NCBI RefSeq assembly: GCF_965199065.1
Contig: NZ_CBDAQN010000003.1
Location: 1,798,001-1,862,000 of the forward strand
DNA length: 64,000 nucleotides
From: Acidisoma sp965199065
GTDB taxonomy: Bacteria; Pseudomonadota; Alphaproteobacteria; Acetobacterales; Acetobacteraceae
Direction: 5' to 3'
Position numbers and translations under genes: made by a program. Each line of letters opens with the position of its first letter. Position 1 is the first letter of the stretch. The notes beneath the pieces are model-generated. The model was not told the origin of the DNA. It worked only from the letters and a program-made list of their open reading frames with translations, and made no database searches. Of the stretch, positions 19,059 through 27,989 are shown piece after piece.

Positions 19059-20252
19059 TCAGCTCGGATACTGGATATGCGCCGTAGTAGGATCGTAATC
19101 CGGCCCGAGGTCGTTGCTGATCAGATAGTTGGAGGGCTTGTTCGGCAGCGCCAGCGAAGCGAAAGGCACGTCGCCCTTAATCGAGGCCGTCTCATCCCCC
19201 TCCGTCACGGCGATCTGCGAATTGACCGTCGAGTTGAACGGAACGGCGGCGCCATTGAGGATGTTGAGCGCGATCTGGATGGCGGTGCGGTACTGCGCCG
19301 GCGGATCGCTGATCTCCAGCATCGGGATTTTGTATTTCAGAGCCAGCACGAGCGGCCCATTGACATCGGCCGTCGTGTGCATCGGGATCTCGCCGGTCTT
19401 GAAGCCCGCTTCCACGAAAGCTTCGATCGAGCCAGGCACCTGGAGGCCATGCGCCGACCAGACCGCATCGATCTTGCGGCCGTATTTGGCGATCACGGCC
19501 TGCATCACCTGCTTGCCTTTGACCGGACTCCAGTCGGAATACACCGTGTCAAGGATGTTGATGTTGGGATATTGGGCGAAAATCTCCTTCGCCGGACCCA
19601 TGCGGTTCTCGCTCGGGCTGGAACCTGCCTGACCGCCGAGCAGAACGATATTGCCCTTGCCGTTCAGCTTCTCCACAATCCACTGCGCCCAGAGACGGCC
19701 CATCATTGGGTCTGATGCGTTGACGAACGTCACGAAGTGGTCGGAAGTGATGCGGCGATCCAGCATCAGTACCGGCGTGCCCTGGCGCATGACGCGGGAG
19801 ACGACGGGATCAAGCGCCTTCTCGGTGTTGGCGCTCACGATCAGCAGGTCGACACCCTGGGATGCGAGGTCCTGAACGTCGGCGACCTGCTTTGCGTCAT
19901 CATGTTGCGCATCGGTGATGATGAGGCGCTTGATGACGTCCTTATGATCCTGCGCGCCCTGCTTGAGTTCATCGAGCGCGACGACCCTCCAGCTGTCGCC
20001 GAGGCCCGCGTTGGAAAAGCCGATGATGTATGGTGGCGCCTTCTTGTACTGCGTGGTCGTTACGATGCGTGTCGTGAGGGCCGGATTGAACAGCTCGGTC
20101 CGCGGTGCGCCCTGGTAGCCGGGGAGCGTTGGGGTCGTGGCGGCCCGGGCCTTGGAAACTCCCGCATCGAGCAGCGCGGCGCCACCAAGCGCAACGGCTC
20201 CGGCCATTGTCATGCGGCGCCCAAGAGCGGGTGATTGAATGCGGTTCTTCAT
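19059..20252 (-). CDS. CUT2 sugar-binding protein (transporter 1)
   Basis: Periplasmic substrate-binding protein of 397 residues, type-1 periplasmic-binding fold (RbsB-like). The N-terminus has GRRMTMAGAVALGGAALL and an AxA cleavage site near KARA; the paired arginines suggest possible Tat export. The mature part has IGFSNAGLGDSWR, a helix-rich lobe with DLASQGVDLLIVSAN, DRRITSDHFVTFVN and QAGSSPSENR. It heads the leftward operon, after a 241-bp divergent promoter shared with maleylacetate reductase, and a GGGGAG ribosome-binding site precedes the ATG. The ligand is unknown; the downstream SDRs suggest a polyol or cyclic polyhydroxy compound (inference). Confidence 0.9.
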   Translation of the reverse strand: MKNRIQSPALGRRMTMAGAVALGGAALLDAGVSKARAATTPTLPGYQGAPRTELFNPALTTRIVTTTQYKKAPPYIIGFSNAGLGDSWRVVALDELKQGAQDHKDVIKRLIITDAQHDDAKQVADVQDLASQGVDLLIVSANTEKALDPVVSRVMRQGTPVLMLDRRITSDHFVTFVNASDPMMGRLWAQWIVEKLNGKGNIVLLGGQAGSSPSENRMGPAKEIFAQYPNINILDTVYSDWSPVKGKQVMQAVIAKYGRKIDAVWSAHGLQVPGSIEAFVEAGFKTGEIPMHTTADVNGPLVLALKYKIPMLEISDPPAQYRTAIQIALNILNGAAVPFNSTVNSQIAVTEGDETASIKGDVPFASLALPNKPSNYLISNDLGPDYDPTTAHIQYPS

Positions 20253-20367
20253 TAGTGCTCCCCTTTTGCCGGCCTTTGTGGCCGAAACTTATTTTTACCG
20301 GCGCTGAATGCCCCGCACCGCTCTGGTCAATCGGCAGCCTACAACGCGCCGGTGCTTTGGCCAGTCT

Positions 20368-20392
20368 CAAATTGTCCAGAATGAACATTTTG
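20368..20392. promoter_or_regulatory. Imperfect palindrome in divergent promoter
   Basis: CAAATTGTCCAG, then A, then ATGAACATTTTG: the two 12-base arms pair at nine positions. It lies between the leftward transporter-1 operon and the rightward maleylacetate reductase operon, about 115 and 100 bases from the two starts, a position suited to a shared operator. The rest of 20253-20493 holds both promoters but no gene. A candidate binder is the fusion regulator encoded at 23414-25096 (inference). Confidence 0.35.
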
Positions 20393-20493
20393 TATCTCGC
20401 CGCGAGGGTGCCGCGGACTTATCTTGTCGCCAACAAAGACGCGCTGCAGCAGTATTGTGCACTGCAAAATAATATGCGGGTCGAGGAGGATGA

Positions 20494-21567
20494 GTGCTCG
20501 AGCATTTTGTTTTTGATGGTTTGCCGATGCGCGTTGTCTTCGGCGATGGCACGCTGAGCGAGCTTCCCATCGAAGTGGAACGGCTTGGATGCCGGCGCGT
20601 GCTTGTTCTTTGCACGCCTGAGCAACGTGACCAGGCGGCCATGGTGAGCGAGCGTCTCGGCGCGCGCGCGGCCGGTATATTCGATCAGGCGACGATGCAC
20701 ACGCCCGTGACCGTGACTGAGGCCGCGCTTGCGGTGGTGCGGGAGCACGATGTGGACGGCGTCGTCTCCGTCGGAGGAGGCTCGACGACCGGGCTCGGCA
20801 AGGCCATCGCGTTGCGCACCGATTTGCCGCAGGTTGCCATCCCCACGACCTACGCCGGCTCGGAGATGACACCGATCCTCGGCGAAACGAAAGATGGTGA
20901 GAAGATCACCCAGCGCACCCGGAAGGTGCTCCCCGAGACAACGATCTACGATATATCGCTCACGCTCACCCTCCCGCCGTCGATCAGCGCGACCAGCGGA
21001 ATGAACGCCATCGCGCACGCGGTCGAGGCGCTTTACGCTGAGGAGCGCAACCCGATCATCTCGCTGATGGCGGAAGCGGCCATCGGAGCGCTTGCGCGCG
21101 CCTTACCTGTCATCGTCGCCGATCCGCAGGATCGCGAGGCGCGGGGAGAGGCGCTGTACGGCGCCTGGCTTTGTGGCGTGGCGCTCGGTTCTGTCGGTAT
21201 GGCTCTGCACCACAAGCTTTGCCATGTGCTCGGCGGCAGTTTCGACCTTCCACACGCGCCGACGCACACTGTCATTCTACCGCATGCCGTCGCCTACAAT
21301 GCGCCGGGTGCGCCGGAAGCTATGGCGCGCGTCGCCCGCGCACTCGGCGCCGAAGACGCCGCCACCGGCCTATACGATCTTGCAGTGCGGCTGAATGCGC
21401 CGCTTTCTCTCAGCGCGATCGGAATGAAGGAGGCGGACCTGGAGCGTGCGGTCACTCTGGCCGCTGCGCGGCCCTACCCCAATCCGCGGCCGCTGGAGGC
21501 GGAGGCGCTGCGTCGCTTGCTGCAGAATGCATACATCGGCCGCCGCCCAGAGATGGAGGCCCTGTGA
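20494..21567 (+). CDS. Maleylacetate reductase
   Basis: Iron-type alcohol dehydrogenase family enzyme of 357 residues that reduces maleylacetate to 3-oxoadipate with NAD(P)H, joining the hydroxyquinol branch to pcaIJF. Signatures: GGGSTTGLGKAIAL, PTTYAGSEMTPILGETKDG (the latter typical of maleylacetate reductases), and the histidine-rich LHHKLCHVLGGSFDLPHAPTH that replaces the metal site of iron alcohol dehydrogenases. The GTG start at 20494 follows GGAGGA. The gene overlaps the next one by a single base (TGATG), so the two are translationally coupled, as in many hydroxyquinol clusters. Confidence 0.92.
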   Translation: MLEHFVFDGLPMRVVFGDGTLSELPIEVERLGCRRVLVLCTPEQRDQAAMVSERLGARAAGIFDQATMHTPVTVTEAALAVVREHDVDGVVSVGGGSTTGLGKAIALRTDLPQVAIPTTYAGSEMTPILGETKDGEKITQRTRKVLPETTIYDISLTLTLPPSISATSGMNAIAHAVEALYAEERNPIISLMAEAAIGALARALPVIVADPQDREARGEALYGAWLCGVALGSVGMALHHKLCHVLGGSFDLPHAPTHTVILPHAVAYNAPGAPEAMARVARALGAEDAATGLYDLAVRLNAPLSLSAIGMKEADLERAVTLAAARPYPNPRPLEAEALRRLLQNAYIGRRPEMEAL

Positions 21568-22493
21568 TGGCTCCGATTACCCGCAACTTCACGGAAACCA
21601 ACGCGACCGAGGCTGTGCTTCAGCGCAACGAGGGCTGCTCCGACGTGCGGCTGCGCGAGATCATGGCGGTGCTCATACCCCATCTGCACGCGGTGGTGCG
21701 GGAACTGCGCCTGACGCCGGAGGAATGGCTGCAGGCCATTCAGTTTCTTACCCGGACCGGACAGATCTGCAGCGACCGCCGGCAGGAGTTCATCCTGCTG
21801 TCCGATACGCTTGGCATATCCATGCTCGTCGACGCGATCAACAACCGCAAGATCGACGACGTGACGCCCTCAACCGTGCTTGGACCGTTCTACGTGAACG
21901 GCGCGCCGGCCCTGAGCATGGGGGAGAATATCGCCCTGCATGGCCGCGGTGAGCCGTTGTTTGTCAGCGGCACGCTATCCGATGAAACGGGGCGCCCACT
22001 GGAGGGGGCGGTGCTGGACGTATGGCAGACTTCCGAGGATGGCTTCTACGATACCCAGGACGACACGCAGCCGGACATGAACCTGCGCGGCGTCTTTCGC
22101 ACGGGCGCCGACGGTCGCTTCTGGTTCCGTAGCATCGTGCCGGCCTCCTACCCCATTCCGAGCGACGGGCCGGTTGGCGACATGCTGAAGGCGTTAAATC
22201 GCCATCCCATGCGTCCAGCCCATATCCACTTCATTCTTCGCGCCATCGGATACGACACGCTGACCACGCATATTTTCATCGATGGCGACACATATCTCGA
22301 CAGCGATGCCGTCTTCGGCGTGAAGGACGCGCTGATTAAGCCGCTCATGGCGGCGACCTCCGAGCAACAGGCCGAGCACGCTCTGCCCCAAGGTTGCAAG
22401 GCGCTGCATGTGGACTTTCGTCTTCAACCCGAGGCTTTGGCTCATGTCGCTGGCGCGCCCGCGAGTGAGCAGAAGGCAGGAGCCCACGCATGA
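21567..22493 (+). CDS. Hydroxyquinol 1,2-dioxygenase (intradiol)
   Basis: Non-haem Fe(III) intradiol dioxygenase of 308 residues that opens hydroxyquinol (1,2,4-benzenetriol) to maleylacetate. It has a helical N-terminal dimerisation domain (about 10-105) and a catalytic beta domain. The four iron ligands are visible: Y161 in GFYDTQ, Y195 in ASYPIP, H219 and H221 in RPAHIHF. The start is the ATG at 21567; upstream in-frame codons lie inside maleylacetate reductase and are not used. Its coupling to maleylacetate reductase favours hydroxyquinol over catechol or chlorocatechol, though activity on substituted rings is possible. Confidence 0.9.
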   Translation: MAPITRNFTETNATEAVLQRNEGCSDVRLREIMAVLIPHLHAVVRELRLTPEEWLQAIQFLTRTGQICSDRRQEFILLSDTLGISMLVDAINNRKIDDVTPSTVLGPFYVNGAPALSMGENIALHGRGEPLFVSGTLSDETGRPLEGAVLDVWQTSEDGFYDTQDDTQPDMNLRGVFRTGADGRFWFRSIVPASYPIPSDGPVGDMLKALNRHPMRPAHIHFILRAIGYDTLTTHIFIDGDTYLDSDAVFGVKDALIKPLMAATSEQQAEHALPQGCKALHVDFRLQPEALAHVAGAPASEQKAGAHA

Positions 22494-23395
22494 GGAATTT
22501 CATGACCGCCGGCTGGATTGGCCTCGGCAAGATGGGCTTGCCGATGAGCAGCCACATCGCGGCCGCCGGTCATGCCTTGCATGTTTACGATCCCGCAAGC
22601 GAGGCCCAGTCGTTCGCGGCCGCGGCGGGAGCCAAGGTTGAGTCGGATGCGCGGGCTGTGGCGGCGGCGGCGCCCATCGTCTTTTCATCGATCCCGAACG
22701 ACGCCGTTCTGTTGTCGCTGGTCATGGGGTCCTCCGGGCTGGCGGCCTGCATGAAACCGGGCTCGATCCTGGTCGATACGAGCACCGTCTCCCCGCGCGC
22801 CTCGGCCGAGGTTGCCGCTGCGCTCGCGACCGCCGGTGTGCTCTATCTGCGCGCCCCGGTCTCCGGCAGCACGTCGACCGCCGAGACTGGCAAGCTGACC
22901 GTCCTCGCATCCGGTGACGAGACCGCATACCGCGAAGTCGAGCCGCTGCTGAGCGCCTTCTCGGCCCGTCAGTTCTACGTTGGATCCGGCGAGGAGGCTC
23001 GATATCTCAAGCTTGCCATCAACATGCTGGTCGGCGCGACTTCGGCCCTGCTCGCGGAGGCGCTGACGTTCGGGCAGAAGGGCAACCTCTCGATCGATCA
23101 GATGCTCGAGGTAATTTGCGAAAGCGCGGTGGCATCGCCGTTGATCGCCTATAAGCGGCAGATGCTGTCAAAGCGCGATTTCTCGCCGGCCTTCACCGTG
23201 GAGCAGATGATCAAGGATTTCGATCTCGTGATCGACGCAGCGCGGGACGAGCAGGTACCTGTGTTTCTTGTAAGCCTCATCCGCCAGCAGTACGAAGCTG
23301 CCCGCGCTCAGGGGCGTGGGCACCAGGACTTCTTCGTGCTGCTGGAGCAGTACGAGGCGATGGCTGGATTCCAGCAGCGGCCGGCAGCGGAGTAG
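22490..23395 (+). CDS. 3-hydroxyisobutyrate dehydrogenase-like NAD(P)-dependent oxidoreductase
   Basis: Beta-hydroxyacid dehydrogenase of 301 residues: N-terminal Rossmann domain with GLGKMGLPMSSHIAAAGH, the substrate loop in DTSTVSPRASAEVA, PVSGSTSTAETGKLT, and the catalytic Lys region in RYLKLAINML, followed by an all-helical C-terminal domain. It overlaps the dioxygenase stop by ATGA. A paralogue lies at 32412-33329 in the other module that has a fusion regulator. It probably oxidises a beta-hydroxy acid; the substrate is unknown. Confidence 0.88.
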   Translation: MRNFMTAGWIGLGKMGLPMSSHIAAAGHALHVYDPASEAQSFAAAAGAKVESDARAVAAAAPIVFSSIPNDAVLLSLVMGSSGLAACMKPGSILVDTSTVSPRASAEVAAALATAGVLYLRAPVSGSTSTAETGKLTVLASGDETAYREVEPLLSAFSARQFYVGSGEEARYLKLAINMLVGATSALLAEALTFGQKGNLSIDQMLEVICESAVASPLIAYKRQMLSKRDFSPAFTVEQMIKDFDLVIDAARDEQVPVFLVSLIRQQYEAARAQGRGHQDFFVLLEQYEAMAGFQQRPAAE

Positions 23396-23413
23396 ATCCA
23401 TGGCATCGGCCAG

Positions 23414-25096
23414 ATGAAGGATCTCGAGTTTCTTCGCGTCCTCGACTTCCTGCAGCAGTTGCGGCTGCCTTGGGCGCAGAAGTTCGTCGAGGCGGATAGC
23501 GACCTCGTCTGGCATCTTTTGCATCATCTCATGGCGAGTCACACGAAGGGCGATCTTGTGACGACCTCGAACCTGGCGCAGGCCGGCTACGCACCGTACA
23601 CGACGTCGCTGCGAAAGATCGAGGAACTCATTGCGACGGGGCTCATTCTTCGGGTTCCGCGCAGCCGCACGGGCAAATCCTTCGCCCTGCAGCCAAGTCC
23701 GGAGCTGAAGAAGGATTTCGAGGCCTACTTGCTGGAGGTCAAGCGCATCGTTGCGCAGACGCTCGGCAGCAGGGAGCCGGGCGAGGCCAGCGACGACTAC
23801 TACTTCGGTGCGTCCGCCGCTGGGAGCCTCGCCTGGCCATCCGGCGCGCAGCGGCAAAACCAGGCAAAACGTTTTGACCTGCGGTTTTTGCTCGCCGATG
23901 ATAACTACTTCGTCGCCATGCAGAACATGTGGGCGGATTTGCGAACCAGCTTTGGTTCGCGCCGGGACTTCACGCTTGCGCGGCTGCCGCAGCTTTATCA
24001 ACTGACGCTCGAAAATGCGACGCGCGAGGTATCGCAATACGATGTCGTCGCCATCAACATCCCTTGGATGGGGGAGTTCGCCAGCAAAGGCTATATCCGG
24101 CCTATAGGCGACGTGGTGCGCGCGGCGGGGCTCGACCCTACAGAGTTCCACGCCGATTTCTGGGCGACCGGCCAATGGCATGGCACGCAGTATGGCGTGC
24201 CGATCTACTGCACGATTGAGACCCTCGCCGTGCGGCGCGATCTGCTACAGGAGGCTGCGCTTCCGTTCCCGACTACGTTCGAGCAGGTGCTTTCGGTCGG
24301 CCGGTCGCTGCACGCACCGGCCCATGGCCGCTACGGCATCACCTGGAACGCCGCGCGCGGCATGCCGATCGCCGCGAGCTTCCTGTTTCTGCTGGGCGAC
24401 TGCGGCAGCTTCCTGCTGGACCGCTCGGCCGCTTGCGCCAAGGGCCAGACGCGACCTGTCATCGACATGGCGGCAGGATTGCGCGTCCTCGACTACATGC
24501 ACCAGCTTATCGAGATTTCGCCGCCGGGGGTGACCGAGTTCGATTGGGAGACGAGCCTCGACACCTTCCTCACCGGCCATGCAGCGATGACATATTGCTG
24601 GAGCATGCGGGCCGCGCGCTTCGAATACGACACGCGGTCGAAGGTCAGCCGCAAGGTCGAGTATTTGCCGCATCCGGCCGGTCCCCACGGCCGCGTCACC
24701 GCCCCCATCGGCGGCTTCGTGCTCTGCGTGCCAGCCAATCTTCCGGAGGAGCGGATGCGCCTTGCGGTGGATGCCATTGCCTGGATCACGTCGCCCGATA
24801 CTGTCCGCGATCATCTAAAAAGCGGGCTGCCCGTTCGGCCGCGGTTCAGCGTGATCTCAGATCCTGAAGTCATGCGAAGTTCGCCGATCGTGAATTTCGT
24901 CGAGCGCGTGGCGCGGCGGGATCTTCTGGACAGCTGGCAGCGGCCGCCGATCCCTGAGTACGTAGCGGTGGAAAACGTCTTAGGCGACGAGATCCATGAC
25001 GCGCTGACGGGGCGGACGAGCGATCGCGGTGCATTAGTTGCGGCGCAACAGCGGATCGACGCGCTCTTTCGGCGCAAGGAAGCCAGGGTCGCCTGA
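23414..25096 (+). CDS. Winged-helix / solute-binding-protein fusion, probable transcriptional regulator A
   Basis: Unusual 560-residue protein. Residues about 45-95 look like a MarR/IclR-like winged helix (VTTSNLAQAGYAPYTTSLRK, then a basic wing RVPRSRTGKSF). Residues about 150-540 resemble a family-1 extracellular solute-binding protein: RFLLADDNYFVAMQNMWADL, YGVPIYCTIETLAVRRDLL, WNAARGMPIAASF, GHAAMTYCW and a C-terminal WITSPD. No signal peptide or membrane helix exists, so the binding domain should be cytosolic. I infer a one-component regulator that binds a small molecule with a recruited binding-protein fold. A paralogue (29141-30862) shares DDYYFG, GSRRDF, YDVxxxNIPW and SMRAAR. It sits inside the hydroxyquinol operon. 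Confidence 0.75.
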   Translation: MKDLEFLRVLDFLQQLRLPWAQKFVEADSDLVWHLLHHLMASHTKGDLVTTSNLAQAGYAPYTTSLRKIEELIATGLILRVPRSRTGKSFALQPSPELKKDFEAYLLEVKRIVAQTLGSREPGEASDDYYFGASAAGSLAWPSGAQRQNQAKRFDLRFLLADDNYFVAMQNMWADLRTSFGSRRDFTLARLPQLYQLTLENATREVSQYDVVAINIPWMGEFASKGYIRPIGDVVRAAGLDPTEFHADFWATGQWHGTQYGVPIYCTIETLAVRRDLLQEAALPFPTTFEQVLSVGRSLHAPAHGRYGITWNAARGMPIAASFLFLLGDCGSFLLDRSAACAKGQTRPVIDMAAGLRVLDYMHQLIEISPPGVTEFDWETSLDTFLTGHAAMTYCWSMRAARFEYDTRSKVSRKVEYLPHPAGPHGRVTAPIGGFVLCVPANLPEERMRLAVDAIAWITSPDTVRDHLKSGLPVRPRFSVISDPEVMRSSPIVNFVERVARRDLLDSWQRPPIPEYVAVENVLGDEIHDALTGRTSDRGALVAAQQRIDALFRRKEARVA

Positions 25097-25147
25097 GCAT
25101 TGAGCGTGTCTTCTACGGGTGCGACGCAAGGACTAGGAGGAGAAAAG

Positions 25148-26170
25148 ATGAAACCGGTCAAAGTAGCGCTGGTCGGCCTGGGTTGGTGGGGGCAGAAGAT
25201 CGCCGTCACGCTGAACGGCAATTCCGCGATCCAGGTTGCTCGCGCAGTCGAGATCAACCCTGAGGCGGCTGCGAGCTTCCACGCCAAGCACGGCATCCCG
25301 GTGGCCGACAGCCTGAACGACGCGCTAGCGGATCCGGCGATCGACGCGGTGTTGCTCGTCACGCCGCACTCGCTGCACGAGGAGCAGATCGCGGCGGTCG
25401 TGCGGGCCGGCAAGCATGTGTTTTGCGAAAAGCCGCTGGCGCTCACGCGCGCCGGGGCCGAGCGATCCGTCGCCCTCTGCCGCGACGCAGGTGTCGTTCT
25501 TGGCATGGGTCATGAGCGCCGTTTCGAGCCGCCGGTCGCTGAGATGCTGGCCATGGCCGCCGAGGGAAGGCTCGGGCGGCTCCTGCAGATCGAGGCCAAT
25601 TTCAGCCACGATAAGTTCCTCGCCCTCGATCGCGCGAACTGGCGTCTCAAGCCGGAGCAGGCGCCTGCTGGCGGCATGACGGCGACGGGTATTCATCTTA
25701 CGGATCTGGCTGTGAAGCTGATGGGTCCGGCTCGGGATGTTACTGTAAGTTGCGAGCGTCTGGCATCGGATTTGCCCTCGGGGGACACGATGAGCGCGTT
25801 TATCCGCTTTGCTTCGGGCGGGACCGCCTATATCTCCGCGACGCTCGCGACGCCCTTTTTCTCGCGTTTCGCGGTCTTCGGCACGGAGGGCTGGATCGAT
25901 GTGCGGGACCGCGCCCATGTCGAGGCGCCGGATGGTTGGGTCGTCACCAAGGGCATGAAGGGGGCACCGATCACGGTGGAGGAAGTCGGCAAGGCCGAGC
26001 CTGTGGTCGCCAATTTTGAGGCCTTCGCTCATGCCGTTCGCGGCGTGACGCCCTACCCGATCACGGGCGAGGAGATGGTCAACAACATCGCCCTGCTAGA
26101 GGCGATCGTGAGCGGAGCGACGTCCGGCCGCACCGAAACGCTGCAGGGTTTGGAAAGGAACGCGGCATGA
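25148..26170 (+). CDS. Gfo/Idh/MocA-family oxidoreductase
   Basis: NAD(P)-dependent sugar or cyclitol dehydrogenase of 340 residues. N-terminal Rossmann motif VGLGWWGQKI; the signature CEKPLALT carries the conserved Lys; C-terminal alpha/beta domain has HDKFLALDRANWRL and GGMTATGIHLTDLAVKL. The start at 25148 has an AGGAGG ribosome-binding site. It overlaps the next dehydrogenase by ATGA. Family members oxidise inositols, sugars or their derivatives, which fits a cyclic polyhydroxy substrate here (inference). Confidence 0.9.
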   Translation: MKPVKVALVGLGWWGQKIAVTLNGNSAIQVARAVEINPEAAASFHAKHGIPVADSLNDALADPAIDAVLLVTPHSLHEEQIAAVVRAGKHVFCEKPLALTRAGAERSVALCRDAGVVLGMGHERRFEPPVAEMLAMAAEGRLGRLLQIEANFSHDKFLALDRANWRLKPEQAPAGGMTATGIHLTDLAVKLMGPARDVTVSCERLASDLPSGDTMSAFIRFASGGTAYISATLATPFFSRFAVFGTEGWIDVRDRAHVEAPDGWVVTKGMKGAPITVEEVGKAEPVVANFEAFAHAVRGVTPYPITGEEMVNNIALLEAIVSGATSGRTETLQGLERNAA

Positions 26171-27150
26171 AAGCGCTCGTCTTCGAGAAGCCCGACCAGC
26201 CGGTGGTGCGCGAGGTCGATATGCCGCGTATCACGGAGAACGAGGTTCTGGTGCGGCTACGGACCGTCGGCATCTGCCATTCGGATTACGAGTTGCTCGG
26301 CGGGCGCTACATCATTCCGATCAGCTACCCGGTGACGCCGGGCCATGAGTGGTGCGGCGAGATCGTCGAGGTCGGGCGCAATGTGAGGGGCTTCGCGGTC
26401 GGTGAGCGCGTCGTCGGGGAATGCGTGGTCCGCCTTCCGGATCGCGTTCACCATTTCGGCTTCTCGCTGGATGGCGCGGATCGCGAGTTCTTCGTGGTGC
26501 GGCCCGAATGGCTGCACAAGCTGCCGGATGCGATCGATGACGGCACCGCTTCGCTCATCGAGCCCTTCACCTGTGGCTTCTATGCCGTACGCCGCTCCGG
26601 CGGCACCGATGCGAGCGAGACTGTCGTCGTCTCCGGCGGCGGCACGATCGGGCTCGTTTCCGCAGCCGCGGCCATTGGCATGGGTGCGCGCGTCATCGTC
26701 ATCGATCCGATCCTTCACCGGCGCGAGGCCGCACTGAAGCTGGGCGCGGCCGAGGTCATCGACCCCCGCGCCGGCGGCACGGTCGAGACCGTCATGCAGA
26801 TGACCGGCGGCCGCGGCGCCGATCTCGTCGTCGAGGCTTCGGGCCACGACGCCTCGCTCGGCATCGTCTTTGATCTCGTGCGCGAGGAGGGGCGGATCTC
26901 GATGGTCGGGATCAACATCGGGCGGGATGTGTCCTCGCATCTCGGCAATATCCAGATGCGGAACCTGACGGTGCGGGGCTGCATCGGGTCGCCCGGCGTC
27001 TGGCCCGATGCGATCAGGTTCCTCGAGCGCACGCAACTCGATCTTTCGCCGATCCGGACACATGAATTCCCGCTTGCGCAGAGCGTGGAAGCCTTTGCGC
27101 TCGGCTCGCAGGCGGACAAATGCATCAAGGTCACGCTGCTCAACAGCTGA
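26167..27150 (+). CDS. Medium-chain zinc-type alcohol dehydrogenase lacking the structural-zinc lobe
   Basis: MDR dehydrogenase of 327 residues, sorbitol-dehydrogenase-like. Catalytic zinc motifs GICHSDYE and GHEWCGEIVEVG and a later IEPFTCGFYAV are present; the Rossmann region reads VVVSGGGTIGLVSA. Where relatives have about 20 residues with four Cys, this goes directly from GECVV to RLPDRVHHFGFSLDG, so the lobe is shortened and cysteine-free. It overlaps the preceding Gfo/Idh/MocA gene. Together they suggest successive oxidations of one polyol. Confidence 0.86.
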   Translation: MKALVFEKPDQPVVREVDMPRITENEVLVRLRTVGICHSDYELLGGRYIIPISYPVTPGHEWCGEIVEVGRNVRGFAVGERVVGECVVRLPDRVHHFGFSLDGADREFFVVRPEWLHKLPDAIDDGTASLIEPFTCGFYAVRRSGGTDASETVVVSGGGTIGLVSAAAAIGMGARVIVIDPILHRREAALKLGAAEVIDPRAGGTVETVMQMTGGRGADLVVEASGHDASLGIVFDLVREEGRISMVGINIGRDVSSHLGNIQMRNLTVRGCIGSPGVWPDAIRFLERTQLDLSPIRTHEFPLAQSVEAFALGSQADKCIKVTLLNS

Positions 27151-27178
27151 AGCGGGCTTCAGAACAGGAGAAAGCGGC

Positions 27179-27964
27179 ATGGGACGGTTATCGGGCCGCG
27201 TCATCGTTGTTACCGGCGGCGCATCGGGCTTGGGCGAGGGCATCGTGCGGCGGGCGGCGCAGGAGGGCGGCACGCTCGTCGTCGCCGACCTCAACGGTGA
27301 GAAGGCGGAGGCCGTGGCGGCATCGTTGCGCGACGCAGGCCACGAGGCGATAGGCTTTGCCGTCGACGTGGCCGAGCGGGCGCAGGTGCGGGCCATGGTG
27401 GCTGCAGTGTCAGCAAGCTTCGGCGGCATCGACGTCTTGTTCAACAATGCGGGTTTCAACAAGCCCGTGCCGTTCCTGGATGTCGACGAAGCGAATTTCA
27501 ACAGTATCATGCGGGTCAACGCGCTCGGCGTGATGATCGGCATGCAGGAGGCTGGCCGCCACATGAAGGAGCATGGCCGTGGCGGCAAGATCGTCAACAC
27601 GGCGTCGATCGCCGGGCGCCAGGGCTACGCGGAGTTCGCTCCGTACTGCGCTAGCAAGGCCGCGGTGATCTCACTGACGCAGGCCGCGGCGCGAGAGTTT
27701 GCGCCCCACAAGATCACCGTCAACGGCATCGCGCCAGGCGTCGTCGTCACGCCTCTCTGGGAAGGGCTCGAGCGCGACATGATCGAGAAGGGCACAATCA
27801 AGGAAATGGGCGAGTTCATCAACTCGTTCTCTGCTGGCATCCTGATGGGGCGCCCAGCGACCCCCGCCGACCTCGCGGGTATCTGCACCTTCCTCGCCTC
27901 GGCCGATTCAGACTACATGACCGGGCAGATCATCATGTGCGACGGCGGCATGATACTTGTTTGA
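27179..27964 (+). CDS. Short-chain dehydrogenase/reductase
   Basis: Classical SDR of 261 residues from the ATG at 27179, which has an AGGAGA ribosome-binding site. Motifs: TGGASGLGEG, ADLN (NAD preference), NNAGF, Ser in NTASIAGR, and active site YCASK. The C-terminus has SDYMTGQIIMCDGG. In-frame codons upstream lie inside the previous gene and are not used. It is co-directional with the catabolic operon that began at 20494. Confidence 0.9.
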   Translation: MGRLSGRVIVVTGGASGLGEGIVRRAAQEGGTLVVADLNGEKAEAVAASLRDAGHEAIGFAVDVAERAQVRAMVAAVSASFGGIDVLFNNAGFNKPVPFLDVDEANFNSIMRVNALGVMIGMQEAGRHMKEHGRGGKIVNTASIAGRQGYAEFAPYCASKAAVISLTQAAAREFAPHKITVNGIAPGVVVTPLWEGLERDMIEKGTIKEMGEFINSFSAGILMGRPATPADLAGICTFLASADSDYMTGQIIMCDGGMILV

Positions 27965-27989
27965 CACGCAACATCCAGGAACACAGCGA

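Noticed and set aside
21171..21566. N-terminal extension of the hydroxyquinol dioxygenase
   Set aside because: These codons are an alternative frame of maleylacetate reductase; the ATG at 21567 gives the correct N-terminal domain.
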